The notes beneath the pieces are model-generated. The model worked only from the letters and a program-made list of their open reading frames with translations. It was not told the origin of the DNA and made no database searches. A stretch of 64,000 nucleotides of DNA from contig JAFIFZ010000009.1 in assembly GCA_020831775.1 (NCBI GenBank), positions 1-64,000 on the forward strand, read 5' to 3'. Positions within the stretch are counted from its first letter, which is position 1. Each line of letters begins with the position of its first letter. The translations under genes were made by a program, and so were the position numbers. This stretch comes from Phycisphaerales bacterium. Its GTDB lineage: Bacteria; Planctomycetota; Phycisphaerae; Phycisphaerales; UBA1924. Positions 54,329-62,930 of this stretch are shown here, one piece after another.

Positions 54329-55106
54329 TGTGCACATCCTTAACTTGTTGAGACTGACCACAACTCGAAATGGCTCGCCGCGCGTGCGGCGCCGCCGTCG
54401 ATTGCGCTGGAACGGCACAGAGCCGCAGCGGGCCGCCCGGGGCGGTCACCAACCGACTTGAGGGTCATCTGTTCCATAGACAAAGTGTACGGCGTGCTAT
54501 CGACAGAGCAAGAGACATCAAAGCGCGCTTGAGTACATCACAATGGCTACAAAGTGCGTTTTAAGTCACTTGCGGCGGTTCCAACGGAGATCAATCGCCC
54601 TGCCTACAGCACATCGACTCCCTCGGGTACATGAGGGCGGATGCAATGCATCAGTGGGTTCAGGACACTTCCTGCCCTGGTCGGCTTCGTTGTGCCAACT
54701 GTTCCTGATCCGGATTGGGCAGCGAGATCCGGCGATGGGTCCGCCGACGGATCTCGCATCTGGGATGCGCTGTATCCACACGCTGCGATCGTGAATCTCA
54801 TCACTTATGGATACCCACGCGCGCCGGATGCGCACAGTGTCACCAGGGCCTCTAAGGGCAACGATGCCGACTCAGCAAGTGCAAGTCCCGATACCTCCTC
54901 CATCTCGGCATGGTTATATTTAGTCTGATGAACGCAGGCCGTCAGGCGGTATGGGGTCGGGAGCACCGGAGCGTTCAAAGAGGAGCAGGTCAGGATGGCC
55001 ATCCGCACCAACGCAGCGATTCGGCAGTCAGTGTAAGCCGCGCAACAGCCCGCGCCGACCCCGTACAACGAACGGCTGGCAGACAGCGAGAAGAAAGCGA
55101 TCTCCC
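54329..55106. other. Long intergenic region upstream of stress cluster
   Basis: No gene is supported here; short open frames lack ribosome sites and family signals. It has lower GC than its neighbours. An inverted repeat GCGAGATCCG/CGGATCTCGC occurs at 54722-54757, and a TATATT at 54915-54920 could be a -10 element for the cluster starting at 55107. Confidence 0.45.
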
Positions 55107-55598
55107 ATGAACATCAACACCCTCGCCGATCTCTATCTGGAACAGATCCGCGACATGCACAGCTGCGAGCGGCAGATCATCAAGGCCCTGCCGAAGATGG
55201 CCAAGGCCGCGAGCCACCCGAAGCTCAAGAAGGCCTTCGAGGGACACCTCGATCAAACCAAGGTGCACCTGGAGCGCCTGGAACAGATCCTCGGAGATCT
55301 CGGCAAGACCTCCGGACGACAGGTCTGCGCCGCGGCGGCGGGACTGATCGAAGAGGCCGATGAAGTCATCGGGAACGATGGCACAGAAGAAGCCCGCGAC
55401 GCCGGCCTCATCTGCGCCGCCCAGAAGTGCGAGCACTACGAGATCGCCTCCTACGGCTGCCTCCGGACATACGCGTCCAGCCTCGACCGCGGCAATGATG
55501 TCAAACTCATCGAGAAAACATTGGAAGAAGAAAAGAAGTCAGATGTTACACTGACCAAGCTCGCCATGAGCGTCATCAACGACGCCGCGATGGCGTAA
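55107..55598 (+). CDS. DUF892/YciE-like ferritin-fold stress protein
   Basis: About 163 residues, all helical. The opening ADLYLEQIRDMHSCERQIIKALPKMAKAAS and HLERLEQILGDLGK are characteristic of the YciE/YciF (DUF892) ferritin-like family. Members are induced by osmotic and general stress; some bind iron. It heads a same-strand cluster of envelope/stress genes running to 58751. There is no strong ribosome site (AGAAAG about 13 bases before the ATG). Confidence 0.9.
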   Translation: MNINTLADLYLEQIRDMHSCERQIIKALPKMAKAASHPKLKKAFEGHLDQTKVHLERLEQILGDLGKTSGRQVCAAAAGLIEEADEVIGNDGTEEARDAGLICAAQKCEHYEIASYGCLRTYASSLDRGNDVKLIEKTLEEEKKSDVTLTKLAMSVINDAAMA

Positions 55599-55697
55599 CC
55601 GCCATCGCCGGGCAGCGCTTGCAATCACCACCGCTGAGCCTTTCAGCAGCCCCCTTGGTCGCGACACGACCCGTTGCGACGACAAACGAGAAACACC

Positions 55698-56132
55698 ATG
55701 AAAAACATTACGGCTTACATCGCTTTGATCGCCGCCGGCTGCGCAGTCAGTCTGGGCGGATGCGACTCGAGAAACGATTCCTCAGCGGCTCGCGACTCAC
55801 AGACCACGCCGACCCGAACCGCTTCGACAACGCAAGCCGACAACACCGGCAGGAACCGGGCCGACGCAGATCGCGACGCCAAGACGCCCATGGATCAGTC
55901 CCAGTCAAGCGAGCATGTCCAGCTCACGGCCGATGTCCGGCGGGCGGTTCTCGCAGAGGACTCGCTGTCGATGGGCGCCAAAAACTGCAAGATCATCACC
56001 GACAAGTCGGGCAGGGTCTGGCTCCGCGGAGCAGTGAACACGCAGACCGAGAAGGAAATGATCGAGCGGATCGCCAGGCGGATCGCCGGCGAAGACACCG
56101 TGACCAACGAGTTGGAAGTCAAGACCGACTGA
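55698..56132 (+). CDS. BON-domain lipoprotein
   Basis: About 144 residues. Lipobox near residue 22 (SLGGC), then a Thr/Asp-rich linker (about 25-70) and a single BON domain (about 75-142) with VRRAVLAEDSLS and VWLRGAVNTQTEKEMIERIA. BON domains bind phospholipid or envelope surfaces, as in OsmY and DolP. It lies 100 bp after the DUF892 gene and should act in the periplasm or on the outer membrane. Confidence 0.85.
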   Translation: MKNITAYIALIAAGCAVSLGGCDSRNDSSAARDSQTTPTRTASTTQADNTGRNRADADRDAKTPMDQSQSSEHVQLTADVRRAVLAEDSLSMGAKNCKIITDKSGRVWLRGAVNTQTEKEMIERIARRIAGEDTVTNELEVKTD

Positions 56133-56254
56133 CCGAGTGTCGCGTCCGTCAACGGCTTGGCTCTGTGCCGTTCACAGGTCCATACCCGACCATCCCACCC
56201 CAAAGGGTCCTGCAACGACTGTTGCATCGAACCCATCAAAACTGGAGTTCATAA

Positions 56255-56959
56255 ATGAGTACCTCAGTATTCTGCATCGCACCGACCGAGACAATCGCCG
56301 AAGCGATCGTTGCCCGTCTGAAACGCGACAAGTTCGCGGACAACGACATCTCGGTGCTCTTCCCCGACAAGTCCACATCCCGTGACTTCGCGCACGAGAA
56401 GAACACCAAGGCCCCCGAAGGCGCTGTCGCCGGCGCAGGCGCCGGAGGCGTCATCGGCGGCACCGTCGGTCTCCTCGCAGGCATCGGCCTCCTCGCCATC
56501 CCCGGTCTCGGCCCGTTCATCGCCGCAGGCCCCATCATGGCCTCACTCAGCGGCATCGCGGCCGGCGCCGCGCTCGGCGGAGTCACCGGCGCGCTCATCG
56601 GCATGGGCATCCCGGAGATCGAAGCCAAACGCTACGAAGGCAAGATAAAGGACGGCAACATCCTCATCGCCGTGCACGCCGAAGACTCCGATCGCGTCAA
56701 GCACGCCAAGGACATCTTCGAGAGCGAAGGCGCCGAAGACATCACCACCGGCTCCACCGCGAGCGCTCCCAAGTCCGACGACAAGGACAACAAGGACAAC
56801 CGCTCGCCCGACACGCGCAGGGACCGAAAGGCTCCGGCCGCGGCGAGCGCCCCCGGCGGCGCCCATGGGAACCGAGACCACACCGATCCCTACGCAGCAC
56901 CCGCGAGGATGCCCGGCGAGCGGGAAACCGGCGAGATCCGACCCACACCCATGCATTGA
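56255..56959 (+). CDS. Glycine-zipper stress protein (YflT/Gsp17M-like)
   Basis: About 234 residues. An N-terminal alpha/beta part (ETIAEAIVARLKRDKF) and a later strand (GNILIAVHAEDSDRV) bracket a Gly/Ala-rich hydrophobic zipper (about 55-120). The C-terminal 70 residues are hydrophilic and disordered. This layout resembles general stress proteins that associate with membranes. A small hairpin TGCAAC/GTTGCA lies at 56211-56226 upstream. The molecular role is unknown. Confidence 0.75.
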   Translation: MSTSVFCIAPTETIAEAIVARLKRDKFADNDISVLFPDKSTSRDFAHEKNTKAPEGAVAGAGAGGVIGGTVGLLAGIGLLAIPGLGPFIAAGPIMASLSGIAAGAALGGVTGALIGMGIPEIEAKRYEGKIKDGNILIAVHAEDSDRVKHAKDIFESEGAEDITTGSTASAPKSDDKDNKDNRSPDTRRDRKAPAAASAPGGAHGNRDHTDPYAAPARMPGERETGEIRPTPMH

Positions 56960-57016
56960 TCGACGCCCCCGCATGCCGCGGTCAAATCACCGGACGCGAC
57001 GCGGGGACAACGATCC

Positions 57017-57068
57017 GGCGGGTCTTTCCGAAAGGAAAGATCCCGCCCTTTGCAGCCGCCATCCGCGG
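57017..57068 (+). promoter_or_regulatory. Structured leader hairpins, copy 1 (GNRA loop)
   Basis: Main hairpin 57017-57047: GGCGGG-T-CTTTCC, GAAA loop, GGAAAG-AT-CCCGCC. A second small stem CCGC/GCGG follows (57056-57068). It lies about 80 bp before the YqjD-like gene. The same two-hairpin leader recurs before its paralogue, with compensatory changes. Confidence 0.75.
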
Positions 57069-57129
57069 GTGCCCAACAGCAGATGCCAGCACCATTCGGC
57101 GGCATCGTGCGCAAAGGAGTTTGTGAATC

Positions 57130-57495
57130 ATGGCAACCGAAGTGAAAACAACGGGCATTGGCAACACCTCTCGCTCAGACTACCAGAAGAGCAGCGACCG
57201 CACCGGCATGTCGGGTGTCGCAGACACCGACCAGCACGACAGGCGTGACTTCGGCGACAAGGTCTCCGACAAGGCCGACGACTTCGCCCACAAGGCCAAG
57301 GAAGCCGGCGAAACAATGAAGGAGAAGGCCAGCGATGTCGGGCATTCCATGCAGGATGCCGGTCACAACATCGCCGAGAAGTCCAAGCACGGCCACCAGG
57401 CCATCTGCAGTTTCACCAGGGACAACCCGACCGCCGCAGTGCTGATGGCCTTCGGCATCGGCGCAATCCTGGCTCGCATCCTGCCCAAGTGGTAA
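57130..57495 (+). CDS. YqjD/ElaB-like (DUF883-type) tail-anchored protein, LEA-like
   Basis: About 121 residues. The middle is an amphipathic Lys/Asp/Ala-rich helix with LEA-like repeats (KVSDKADDFAHKAKEAG, then KEKASDVG). The C-terminus has one membrane helix (NPTAAVLMAFGIGAILARIL). YqjD-type proteins are stress-induced and in E. coli bind ribosomes at the inner membrane; this role is inferred only. AAAGGAG precedes the ATG. A shorter paralogue follows. Confidence 0.82.
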   Translation: MATEVKTTGIGNTSRSDYQKSSDRTGMSGVADTDQHDRRDFGDKVSDKADDFAHKAKEAGETMKEKASDVGHSMQDAGHNIAEKSKHGHQAICSFTRDNPTAAVLMAFGIGAILARILPKW

Positions 57496-57739
57496 TCCAA
57501 CCAGAGCCGCCCCGCCGTCGCTCAACGCAGAACGCCGCGACGCGCTGACACACACCACCAACCGGCACGGCCCAGCCGATACAGGGCGGGGGAAGGGGCC
57601 AGGCGATCGTGGGCGGCCACCTCTCGGGGTTCGGGACGATACGACCCCCAGGGACAGCCGCGGCAAAGGGCTGCGTCCCCGCTCGGTGCAAAGCCCGGCG
57701 AGATCGGCAACGCCGAGCGTGACGCAAGCACCACGATCA

Positions 57740-57791
57740 GACGGGTCTTTCTGAGAAGAAAGATCCCGTCCTTCAGAGCCGCCACCGGCGG
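57740..57791 (+). promoter_or_regulatory. Structured leader hairpins, copy 2 (GNRA loop)
   Basis: Main hairpin 57740-57770: GACGGG-T-CTTTCT, GAGA loop, AGAAAG-AT-CCCGTC. A second stem CCGCC/GGCGG follows (57779-57791). Compared with copy 1, two stem pairs have changed on both arms and the loop keeps the GNRA form. It lies about 83 bp before the second YqjD-like gene. Confidence 0.75.
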
Positions 57792-57853
57792 ATGCTCACG
57801 CACAGACGCCTCACGCCATTCCAAGGCAGCGCTTCCCAAAGGGGTAATCAATC

Positions 57854-58081
57854 ATGGAAACCGAAGTCAAACCAGCGGGAATCGGCAACGCCGCTCGCTC
57901 TCAACACCACAGCACCAGCGACGCCGCACGCGCCATGGAAGAGGCCGGCCACCACATCTCCGAGAAGGCCACGCAAACCCACCAAGTGATCTGCGATTTC
58001 ACCAAAGAGAACCCGACCGCCGCCCTGGTAATGGCGTTCGCTCTCGGCGTGGTCCTGTCACGCTTCCTGTCGGGGCGGTAA
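57854..58081 (+). CDS. Short YqjD/ElaB-like paralogue
   Basis: About 75 residues. N-terminus (METEVKPAGIGNAARS) and C-terminus (CDFTKENPTAALVMAFALG) closely match the protein at 57130, but the LEA-like middle is missing. The pair therefore arose by duplication with an internal length difference. It ends in a membrane anchor. AAAGGGG lies upstream of the ATG. The YqjE-like gene begins four bases after its stop. Confidence 0.82.
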   Translation: METEVKPAGIGNAARSQHHSTSDAARAMEEAGHHISEKATQTHQVICDFTKENPTAALVMAFALGVVLSRFLSGR

Positions 58082-58085
58082 TCCA

Positions 58086-58751
58086 ATGCTCACCCGCGCG
58101 TTCAATGTCATAGGCCTGGTCGTTCGAAACGCCGAGTGGAAGGCCCACCTCGCCGCCTTCGCCGCAAAGAGATCCGTCATCGCCATGCTCGGCTACCTCA
58201 TCGCCGCAATCGTGGCCCTCGGCGGCCTGTCGATCCTCCTCGGCGCCGGCTATGTCACGCTCGTGCCGATCGTCGGCGTCCCCTACGCGATGGCGGCAGT
58301 CGGCGTCTTCCTCCTGCTCATCGCATCGCTCATCTGGCTCGTCGCAAGCCAGAAGGGCAAAGGCACGGACGACACGCTCACCGAACACCAAGCACGCGAA
58401 AACGCCGAGCGAGACGCCGAACAGCTCCGCTCAGCGCTCGGGCTGACCGACGACGAACCCGACGCCAAGCCCGGCGGGCCGCCCACTCAGACATCAGAAC
58501 AATCCGATGTCACCAAGGCCCTCAAGGACCCAAAGGTCGCCATCGCCGCGGCAGTCGCAACGCTCGGCCTCGTCGGGCCCGGCCGCCTCTTCAGAACCGT
58601 CCGAATCGCCGCCGGCATCGCCAGCATCGCGGCAATCGCCAATCGCGTGATCAGCGACAACGAGAAGAAAAGCAAAGCACAACGCAAAACACCCATCGAA
58701 CACTCAAGAAACTCCACGCCCCCAAAACGCCACCCCGTGCACAGCAGATAG
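58086..58751 (+). CDS. YqjE-like/holin-superfamily membrane protein
   Basis: About 221 residues. Two adjacent transmembrane helices (about 32-58 and 65-90) match the YqjE/holin III-like pattern. A cytoplasmic acidic linker follows, then another Ala-rich hydrophobic stretch (about 155-185) and a basic tail. The YqjD-YqjE order is conserved in many bacteria, supporting the pair. It closes the stress cluster. Confidence 0.78.
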   Translation: MLTRAFNVIGLVVRNAEWKAHLAAFAAKRSVIAMLGYLIAAIVALGGLSILLGAGYVTLVPIVGVPYAMAAVGVFLLLIASLIWLVASQKGKGTDDTLTEHQARENAERDAEQLRSALGLTDDEPDAKPGGPPTQTSEQSDVTKALKDPKVAIAAAVATLGLVGPGRLFRTVRIAAGIASIAAIANRVISDNEKKSKAQRKTPIEHSRNSTPPKRHPVHSR

Positions 58752-58876
58752 AACCGGGCCAAAGCCTGTCCTTGGCAGCCCCTCGTGCCAGCCGCCCCGG
58801 GCGGCACAGTTCTCCGCCCTGCGCTCTTCCCCGTCTACCCAATCTCTGCTCTCCTGTTCTCCTGCTCTACCCTCTC

Positions 58877-59006
58877 GCTCGCACAGCGAGCGCCCCCGCT
58901 CCGAAGGAGCGCACGAACCTTGCCACGGGCGCGGCAAGGCGCAGCCGAGCAAGCCCGTGGAAACCGACCAAAAACAACACCGTCCTGAAGGGACGGAGGA
59001 ACACCG
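58877..59006. repeat. Short palindrome plus repeat copy D
   Basis: GCTCGC-ACA-GCGAGC (58877-58891), then CTTG and hairpin CCACGGGC (58923-58930)/GCCCGTGG (58953-58960), then CCGTCC/GGACGG (58980-58996). From 58919 for nearly 90 bp it matches copy E (63061 on) with a single substitution. No gene is seen between 58752 and 59136. Confidence 0.85.
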
Positions 59007-59136
59007 CCAAGCTCCACAACACAGACAACCAGGCCCAGCCCAACGCCCAACCCTTCGCCTTGTTGTAGACCGCACAGCGCCTCGGGCAACCCGCAACTGG
59101 TACGAGAACAGGGACAAGCACAGCGCAAGCAGCGCT

Positions 59137-59502
59137 TCATTCTCGTTTCATCTTCAAGGCCGCTCTCGCGTACCGACCGAGCAGGCCCCGTTCACTGTTG
59201 TAGACTGCAGGCTCGGTGAGTACCCCAGCACACACACCACTGGCGGACAGAACGAACAGTATCAATAGTCCAATCACTACTTCGATCGAATGCTGCAAGG
59301 GAGGCGGGGCGGCGGTCGGATAGATGATCGCGGGCGTCGCCATCAACAGCGCGACAACGACGCCAAAGGGAATCGTCATCGCTAAGAGCCTACCAAAGGT
59401 GGGCATCAAACGCATCGCCCTCATGCGAGCGATGACAACCGGCCATGTCCACGCCGCGACACCCGCCAGGAGAACTCCGAGGGCAATCGTGTCGCTATCC
59501 AT
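59137..59502 (-). CDS. Small membrane protein, unknown
   Basis: About 121 residues from the ATG at 59502 with a GGGGA site about eight bases upstream. Hydrophobic segments near residues 7-25, 38-60 and 75-97 give three helices, with a basic tail (RYARAALKMKRE). First of several minus-strand orphan genes in the accessory tail. No family recognised. Confidence 0.55.
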   Translation of the reverse strand: MDSDTIALGVLLAGVAAWTWPVVIARMRAMRLMPTFGRLLAMTIPFGVVVALLMATPAIIYPTAAPPPLQHSIEVVIGLLILFVLSASGVCAGVLTEPAVYNSERGLLGRYARAALKMKRE

Positions 59503-59547
59503 CAGATCATCCCCGCCGCCGCCGCATCGAGCCAAAAGAACGCATCA

Positions 59548-60258
59548 CTACCGTGAGTCTGGACTCCGATCGACAGTCACAGGAAGCTGAAGACGGAGCA
59601 GCAAGTGCGCCGAGTCGCCTGCAAGAGCAGCGGACGGATCAAGCCGCACAACACTATCCACAAACTCACGAGGCAACCGATACAGATCAAACTCGACAAT
59701 GTCACCTTCCGAGACGGATGACAGCGCATACTCCTTCACCCAGGGATTGTCTCCCGGCCCAGAGGGGGTCAATTCTGCTCTGTAGTCCCCCCAGAGCACC
59801 CAAGGCCCGCCCGCCGCGGCTCTTGAGCCGTCGGGCTTCGCCGCCCACACCCTGCCGATGTACCAGAACGCATCATCGCCGGTGTCCCAAGTGTTGAGAC
59901 GAAGCGAGATCTCGTCGCCGTCGCCGACAAACAGTTGCCCCGCCGCCGCTTGTCGAATGAGCTCCGCAGCGAGCCACGCGGGGTACGGATCTTACACGAG
60001 CACCGCCCCTTCGAAGACGGCGTCGGTGCGATCCTGCATCATGTCTCTGAAGACTTCACCGCCGGTGTGTCCGCTGAGCAGTTCCTTGATGGCCGAAGCC
60101 GCAACTGCACCGGGCGACTCAGACCGGGAAAACACAAGTCCTCCAGCCTGGGCGGCGATCAATGTTGCGCCAAGAACCATCACGGCCGCGACCGGGACGC
60201 TGAGCAGCCGCCAGCCGCAACGACTCCCGCACCGTCGGTCGCTCCGATCGCTTGTCAT
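59548..60258 (-). pseudogene. Signal-anchored ORF interrupted by one in-frame TAA
   Basis: Reading from the ATG at 60258 (GGAG seven bases upstream), a membrane anchor (LLSVPVAAVMVLGATLI) and 65 further residues run to a TAA at 59992-59994. The same frame then stays open for 147 codons to 59548, with coherent sequence (YPAWLAAELI, then GDGDEISLRLNTWDTGDD). No start codon with a ribosome site lies just after the TAA. I read it as one gene of about 236 codons broken by a nonsense mutation. Two separate genes or readthrough remain possible. Function unknown. Confidence 0.6.
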
Positions 60259-60271
60259 GCGCATTCTCCTT

Positions 60272-60405
60272 CGCCGCCAATGTACGAGGAAACCTCGCAG
60301 CCCGCAAGCCCAAACCCACGAAGCACACAAGGACCGCCACCAACACCCGACACACCCTCAGCCTCACCTGCTCAACTCTCTCCCGCTCTCGCCCTCAAAG
60401 CGGGC
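60272..60405. repeat. Repeat fragment shared with 62.9 kb plus short palindrome
   Basis: Bases 60272-60328 match 62912-62968 with five mismatches in 57 positions. A C/T-rich tract and GCCC/GGGC hairpin (60391-60405) follow. It overlaps or abuts the start of the interrupted gene. Confidence 0.7.
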
Positions 60406-60439
60406 GCCCCGTGCCACCGACCTCACTCGAGTACCCCCC

Positions 60440-61036
60440 TCACGGCAACTCCAGCCTGCGCAACCCGCCCCCGTACGCTTCAAGCTCCTCCTCCGTGAGC
60501 ATGGCCTGGCCCGCGTCGTATGTCGTACCACTAACTCCGCGCACCAAATACGCCGGATATCCCGTCCTGCCATCCCGCAACACCACGGGCGTTTTGTTCA
60601 GCAACAGGATGTACGGCTCGTCCGCCGGAGCAGGGCGCGCCCATCGCTCAAGATCGTCATTGAAGTAAAACGCGTCGGCATCGAGCGGATCCAGCCCTCG
60701 CGCTCTCCGCGCCTTGGTCGACAGTACAGCGTCAGCCAGAAAGTGCTCGACTGAAAGGCCGGCTTCTTCCGGCGACCCGCCGCCGTCGATGATCTCGTAG
60801 TACGCATCAACCATGCCGAAATACGCATGGCCCCAGGTCGCCGAAAACACAGTAACCGCCCGCGACACCAGCCGACGCTGGCGCTCTTCCTCTGTCGGAG
60901 GCCGGTTCGTCACCCACCAGCCGATACCGAACCACACAACAATAACAACCATGAGCACGCGAACCACCGAAGCCGAAATCGGCCTCCAGGTGGACTTCCG
61001 CTCCTCCGCACGACCGCCCCGCGTGAACCATCGCAT
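60440..61036 (-). CDS. Signal-anchored protein, unknown
   Basis: About 198 residues. A basic N-terminus (MRWFTRGGRAEERKS) and one membrane helix (about 24-43) anchor a mostly hydrophilic domain containing YFGMVDAYYEIIDGGG and YILLLNKTPVVLRDG. AAGGAG lies eight bases before the ATG. It is on the same strand as its orphan neighbours. No family recognised. Confidence 0.6.
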   Translation of the reverse strand: MRWFTRGGRAEERKSTWRPISASVVRVLMVVIVVWFGIGWWVTNRPPTEEERQRRLVSRAVTVFSATWGHAYFGMVDAYYEIIDGGGSPEEAGLSVEHFLADAVLSTKARRARGLDPLDADAFYFNDDLERWARPAPADEPYILLLNKTPVVLRDGRTGYPAYLVRGVSGTTYDAGQAMLTEEELEAYGGGLRRLELP

Positions 61037-61164
61037 TTACACGCTCCTTCCCAACCCGCCAAACGCCGCCGTCGCGTGAACCGCCAACAAAGCTCCATCC
61101 GCACCACAACGGTCTAAGGTTTCGTCACATCGCCCCAACCAACTCCAAGTTCGCCGGCCGCTCG

Positions 61165-61400
61165 CGCTGCCGACCTGGGCCCGCCCGAGGCCTTATTGTG
61201 GATGCGATCTGTCGCGCTGAGGATGTTCGAGTCGTGGTCGTACGCGATGTCAACGCGGTAGAAGTCGCGCTGGCCGGTCCCCTTGTAGCGCTCCAGCGGC
61301 TGGAGGCGATCCGGTTGAACCGGTCGAGCATCCGGTAGTGGTCGCCCGACGAGGCGAGACTGGCCGCGAGAATGTTTGGTGAGAAGCAAGTTCAATGCGG
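61165..61400 (-). pseudogene. Frameshifted RHS-repeat remnant
   Basis: Read on the minus strand, one frame gives SSGDHYRMLDRFNRIASSRW and the next frame continues ERYKGTGQRDFYRVDIAYD, then NILSATDRIHNKASG. Joined, they form a typical RHS/YD-repeat core segment. A single missing base near 61291-61296 (expected GG before GAGCGC) explains the shift. No start or stop fits an intact gene. Confidence 0.65.
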
Positions 61401-61497
61401 CGCAATCTAAAAGACAACCATACTTTGCAAGGCACGAGCATCAACCGGAGTTCGGTTTTCGTGATTGGCGCCAGCGCCACACTCGGCTGCTCAGCTT

Positions 61498-62499
61498 TCA
61501 CTTTTCAAGCGAACGAAGATACTCCACAGCTTCCTTTTCTAGTTCGCTTTCCGCGTAGTCAATCGCGGTCATGCCTAAATGATCCTTCATGGAAGCGTCC
61601 GCCCCCATCGAACGGAGTCGTTCAATTGTCGTAATGTCGCCGACTTGCGAAGCGGCCATCAAGGGCGTTGCCCCCCATTCGGTACTAGCATTAACATCAA
61701 CGCCAGCATCAAGCAATTGACGCACAATCGCGGCCTTTCCATTCACAATCGCCCAGGTCAATGAGGTCCATCGCGACTCGTGAGCATTATTAAAGTCAAG
61801 ACCCGCACGGTCAAGGTCTATATCTTCACCCGAGAGAATCCGCGCAAAGTGGTCGTCTGGGTTCGCATCGCTCTGGCGAATCAACTCCAGAAGGTACTCG
61901 TTGTAAAACACATTGCTCGGAGTATCGCTATGTCCAACCCGTGCGTTCCGGTGCTCGACCGCCTCGACGAGCAATCGCCGGTCTGTCCGCGGATCAATCT
62001 TGCTTGAGAGCATGACGAGCAGCTTAAACCGTCCTCGTTCAAGAGCCCACAAGTAGATCGGCCTGTCCGTTGGAGGGGTCCGAGTGCGAATGGATGCGCC
62101 CGCCTCAAGCAGCAACGCAGCAGCAACGGCATTGTTCTTTCTAATGGCGAAGAACAAAGCCGGATAAGCCTCCCGATCCGGAGTCATATTCGGGTCCGCA
62201 CCATACCGGATAAGCACAGCCACAATTTCGGAATGGTCGTGCCGAACGGCCTCGATCAATGGCGTAAACCGCACGATTCTTCCCGCGAGCAGCAATGTTT
62301 CTATACTGAAGTCTGTAACAATGGCGTTGGGGCTGACGCCTCGATCGAGTATTTCGACAACCCGTTGGCAATTGCCTGATCGAATGTCCTTGATGAGTGT
62401 CCCGGGCTCTGACTCATGGCCGGAACTCATCGCAACGCCTGTGACAGCTATGGCAGCTACGGTAGCGATCGCTAAAACAAAGCACATCCGATACGACAT
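61498..62499 (-). CDS. Exported ankyrin-repeat protein
   Basis: About 333 residues. N-terminal hydrophobic segment (CFVLAIATVAAIAVTGVAM) suggests export or anchoring. At least four ankyrin repeats follow (TPLIEAVRHDHSEIVAVLI, ALFFAIRKNNAVAAALLLE, SLTWAIVNGKAAIVRQLLD, TPLMAASQVGDITTIERL). The ATG at 62499 has AGGA about nine bases upstream; an ATG at 62508 is too close to it. Base composition is lower in GC than most of the window, consistent with transfer. Lying between two RHS remnants, it could be a former immunity gene; this is inference. Confidence 0.8.
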   Translation of the reverse strand: MSYRMCFVLAIATVAAIAVTGVAMSSGHESEPGTLIKDIRSGNCQRVVEILDRGVSPNAIVTDFSIETLLLAGRIVRFTPLIEAVRHDHSEIVAVLIRYGADPNMTPDREAYPALFFAIRKNNAVAAALLLEAGASIRTRTPPTDRPIYLWALERGRFKLLVMLSSKIDPRTDRRLLVEAVEHRNARVGHSDTPSNVFYNEYLLELIRQSDANPDDHFARILSGEDIDLDRAGLDFNNAHESRWTSLTWAIVNGKAAIVRQLLDAGVDVNASTEWGATPLMAASQVGDITTIERLRSMGADASMKDHLGMTAIDYAESELEKEAVEYLRSLEK

Positions 62500-62613
62500 C
62501 TTATTCATCCTGTCTCGCAACACCCTTTGCTCCGGCTAGGATTGAGCCCGTACAAACATAACGCAGGCCTGCGATGCTGAGGCTTAAAGTCTTTCTCTGT
62601 TTGGCTTGGATCA

Positions 62614-62930
62614 TCATTCAAACGCGTTCCCCGCAGGGCAATCTGTATTCTCACCACAGTCTTCGACCGCGCTTGCGATCCGGTCGTTGTCCGCCGCGTC
62701 CCACGAGCCGTCCGAGTCGGTGTCGCCCGCGAGCAGCGCGTTCGGCGCCCCGTACGCCGAGCACTCGACCCACTCGATCATCGAGCCGGTGTCGGTGAGC
62801 AGGGCCGAGACATCGCCGCGACAGTCCTGCGCGTAGTACACGCGCGTTTCGCGCAGATTCTCCTCGATCTCTTCGTACCAGCCGGCCAAGCTGTCGCGGT
62901 CTCGCAGAATCACGCCGCCAAGGTACGAGA
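62614..62930 (-). pseudogene. RHS-repeat C-terminal core fragment
   Basis: About 100 residues with SYLGGVILRDRDSL, then RVYYAQDCRGDVSALLTDTG and CSAYGAPNALLAGDTDSDG, the late RHS-core pattern found in planctomycete RHS proteins. The upstream side ends abruptly where repeat copy E begins, so the gene's large N-terminal part is missing. The stop is at 62614. A remnant is far more likely than a functional gene. Confidence 0.7.

Noticed and set aside
54543-54835. Short open frames on both strands upstream of the stress cluster
   Set aside because: No ribosome sites, no family signals, and they overlap each other over an inverted repeat.
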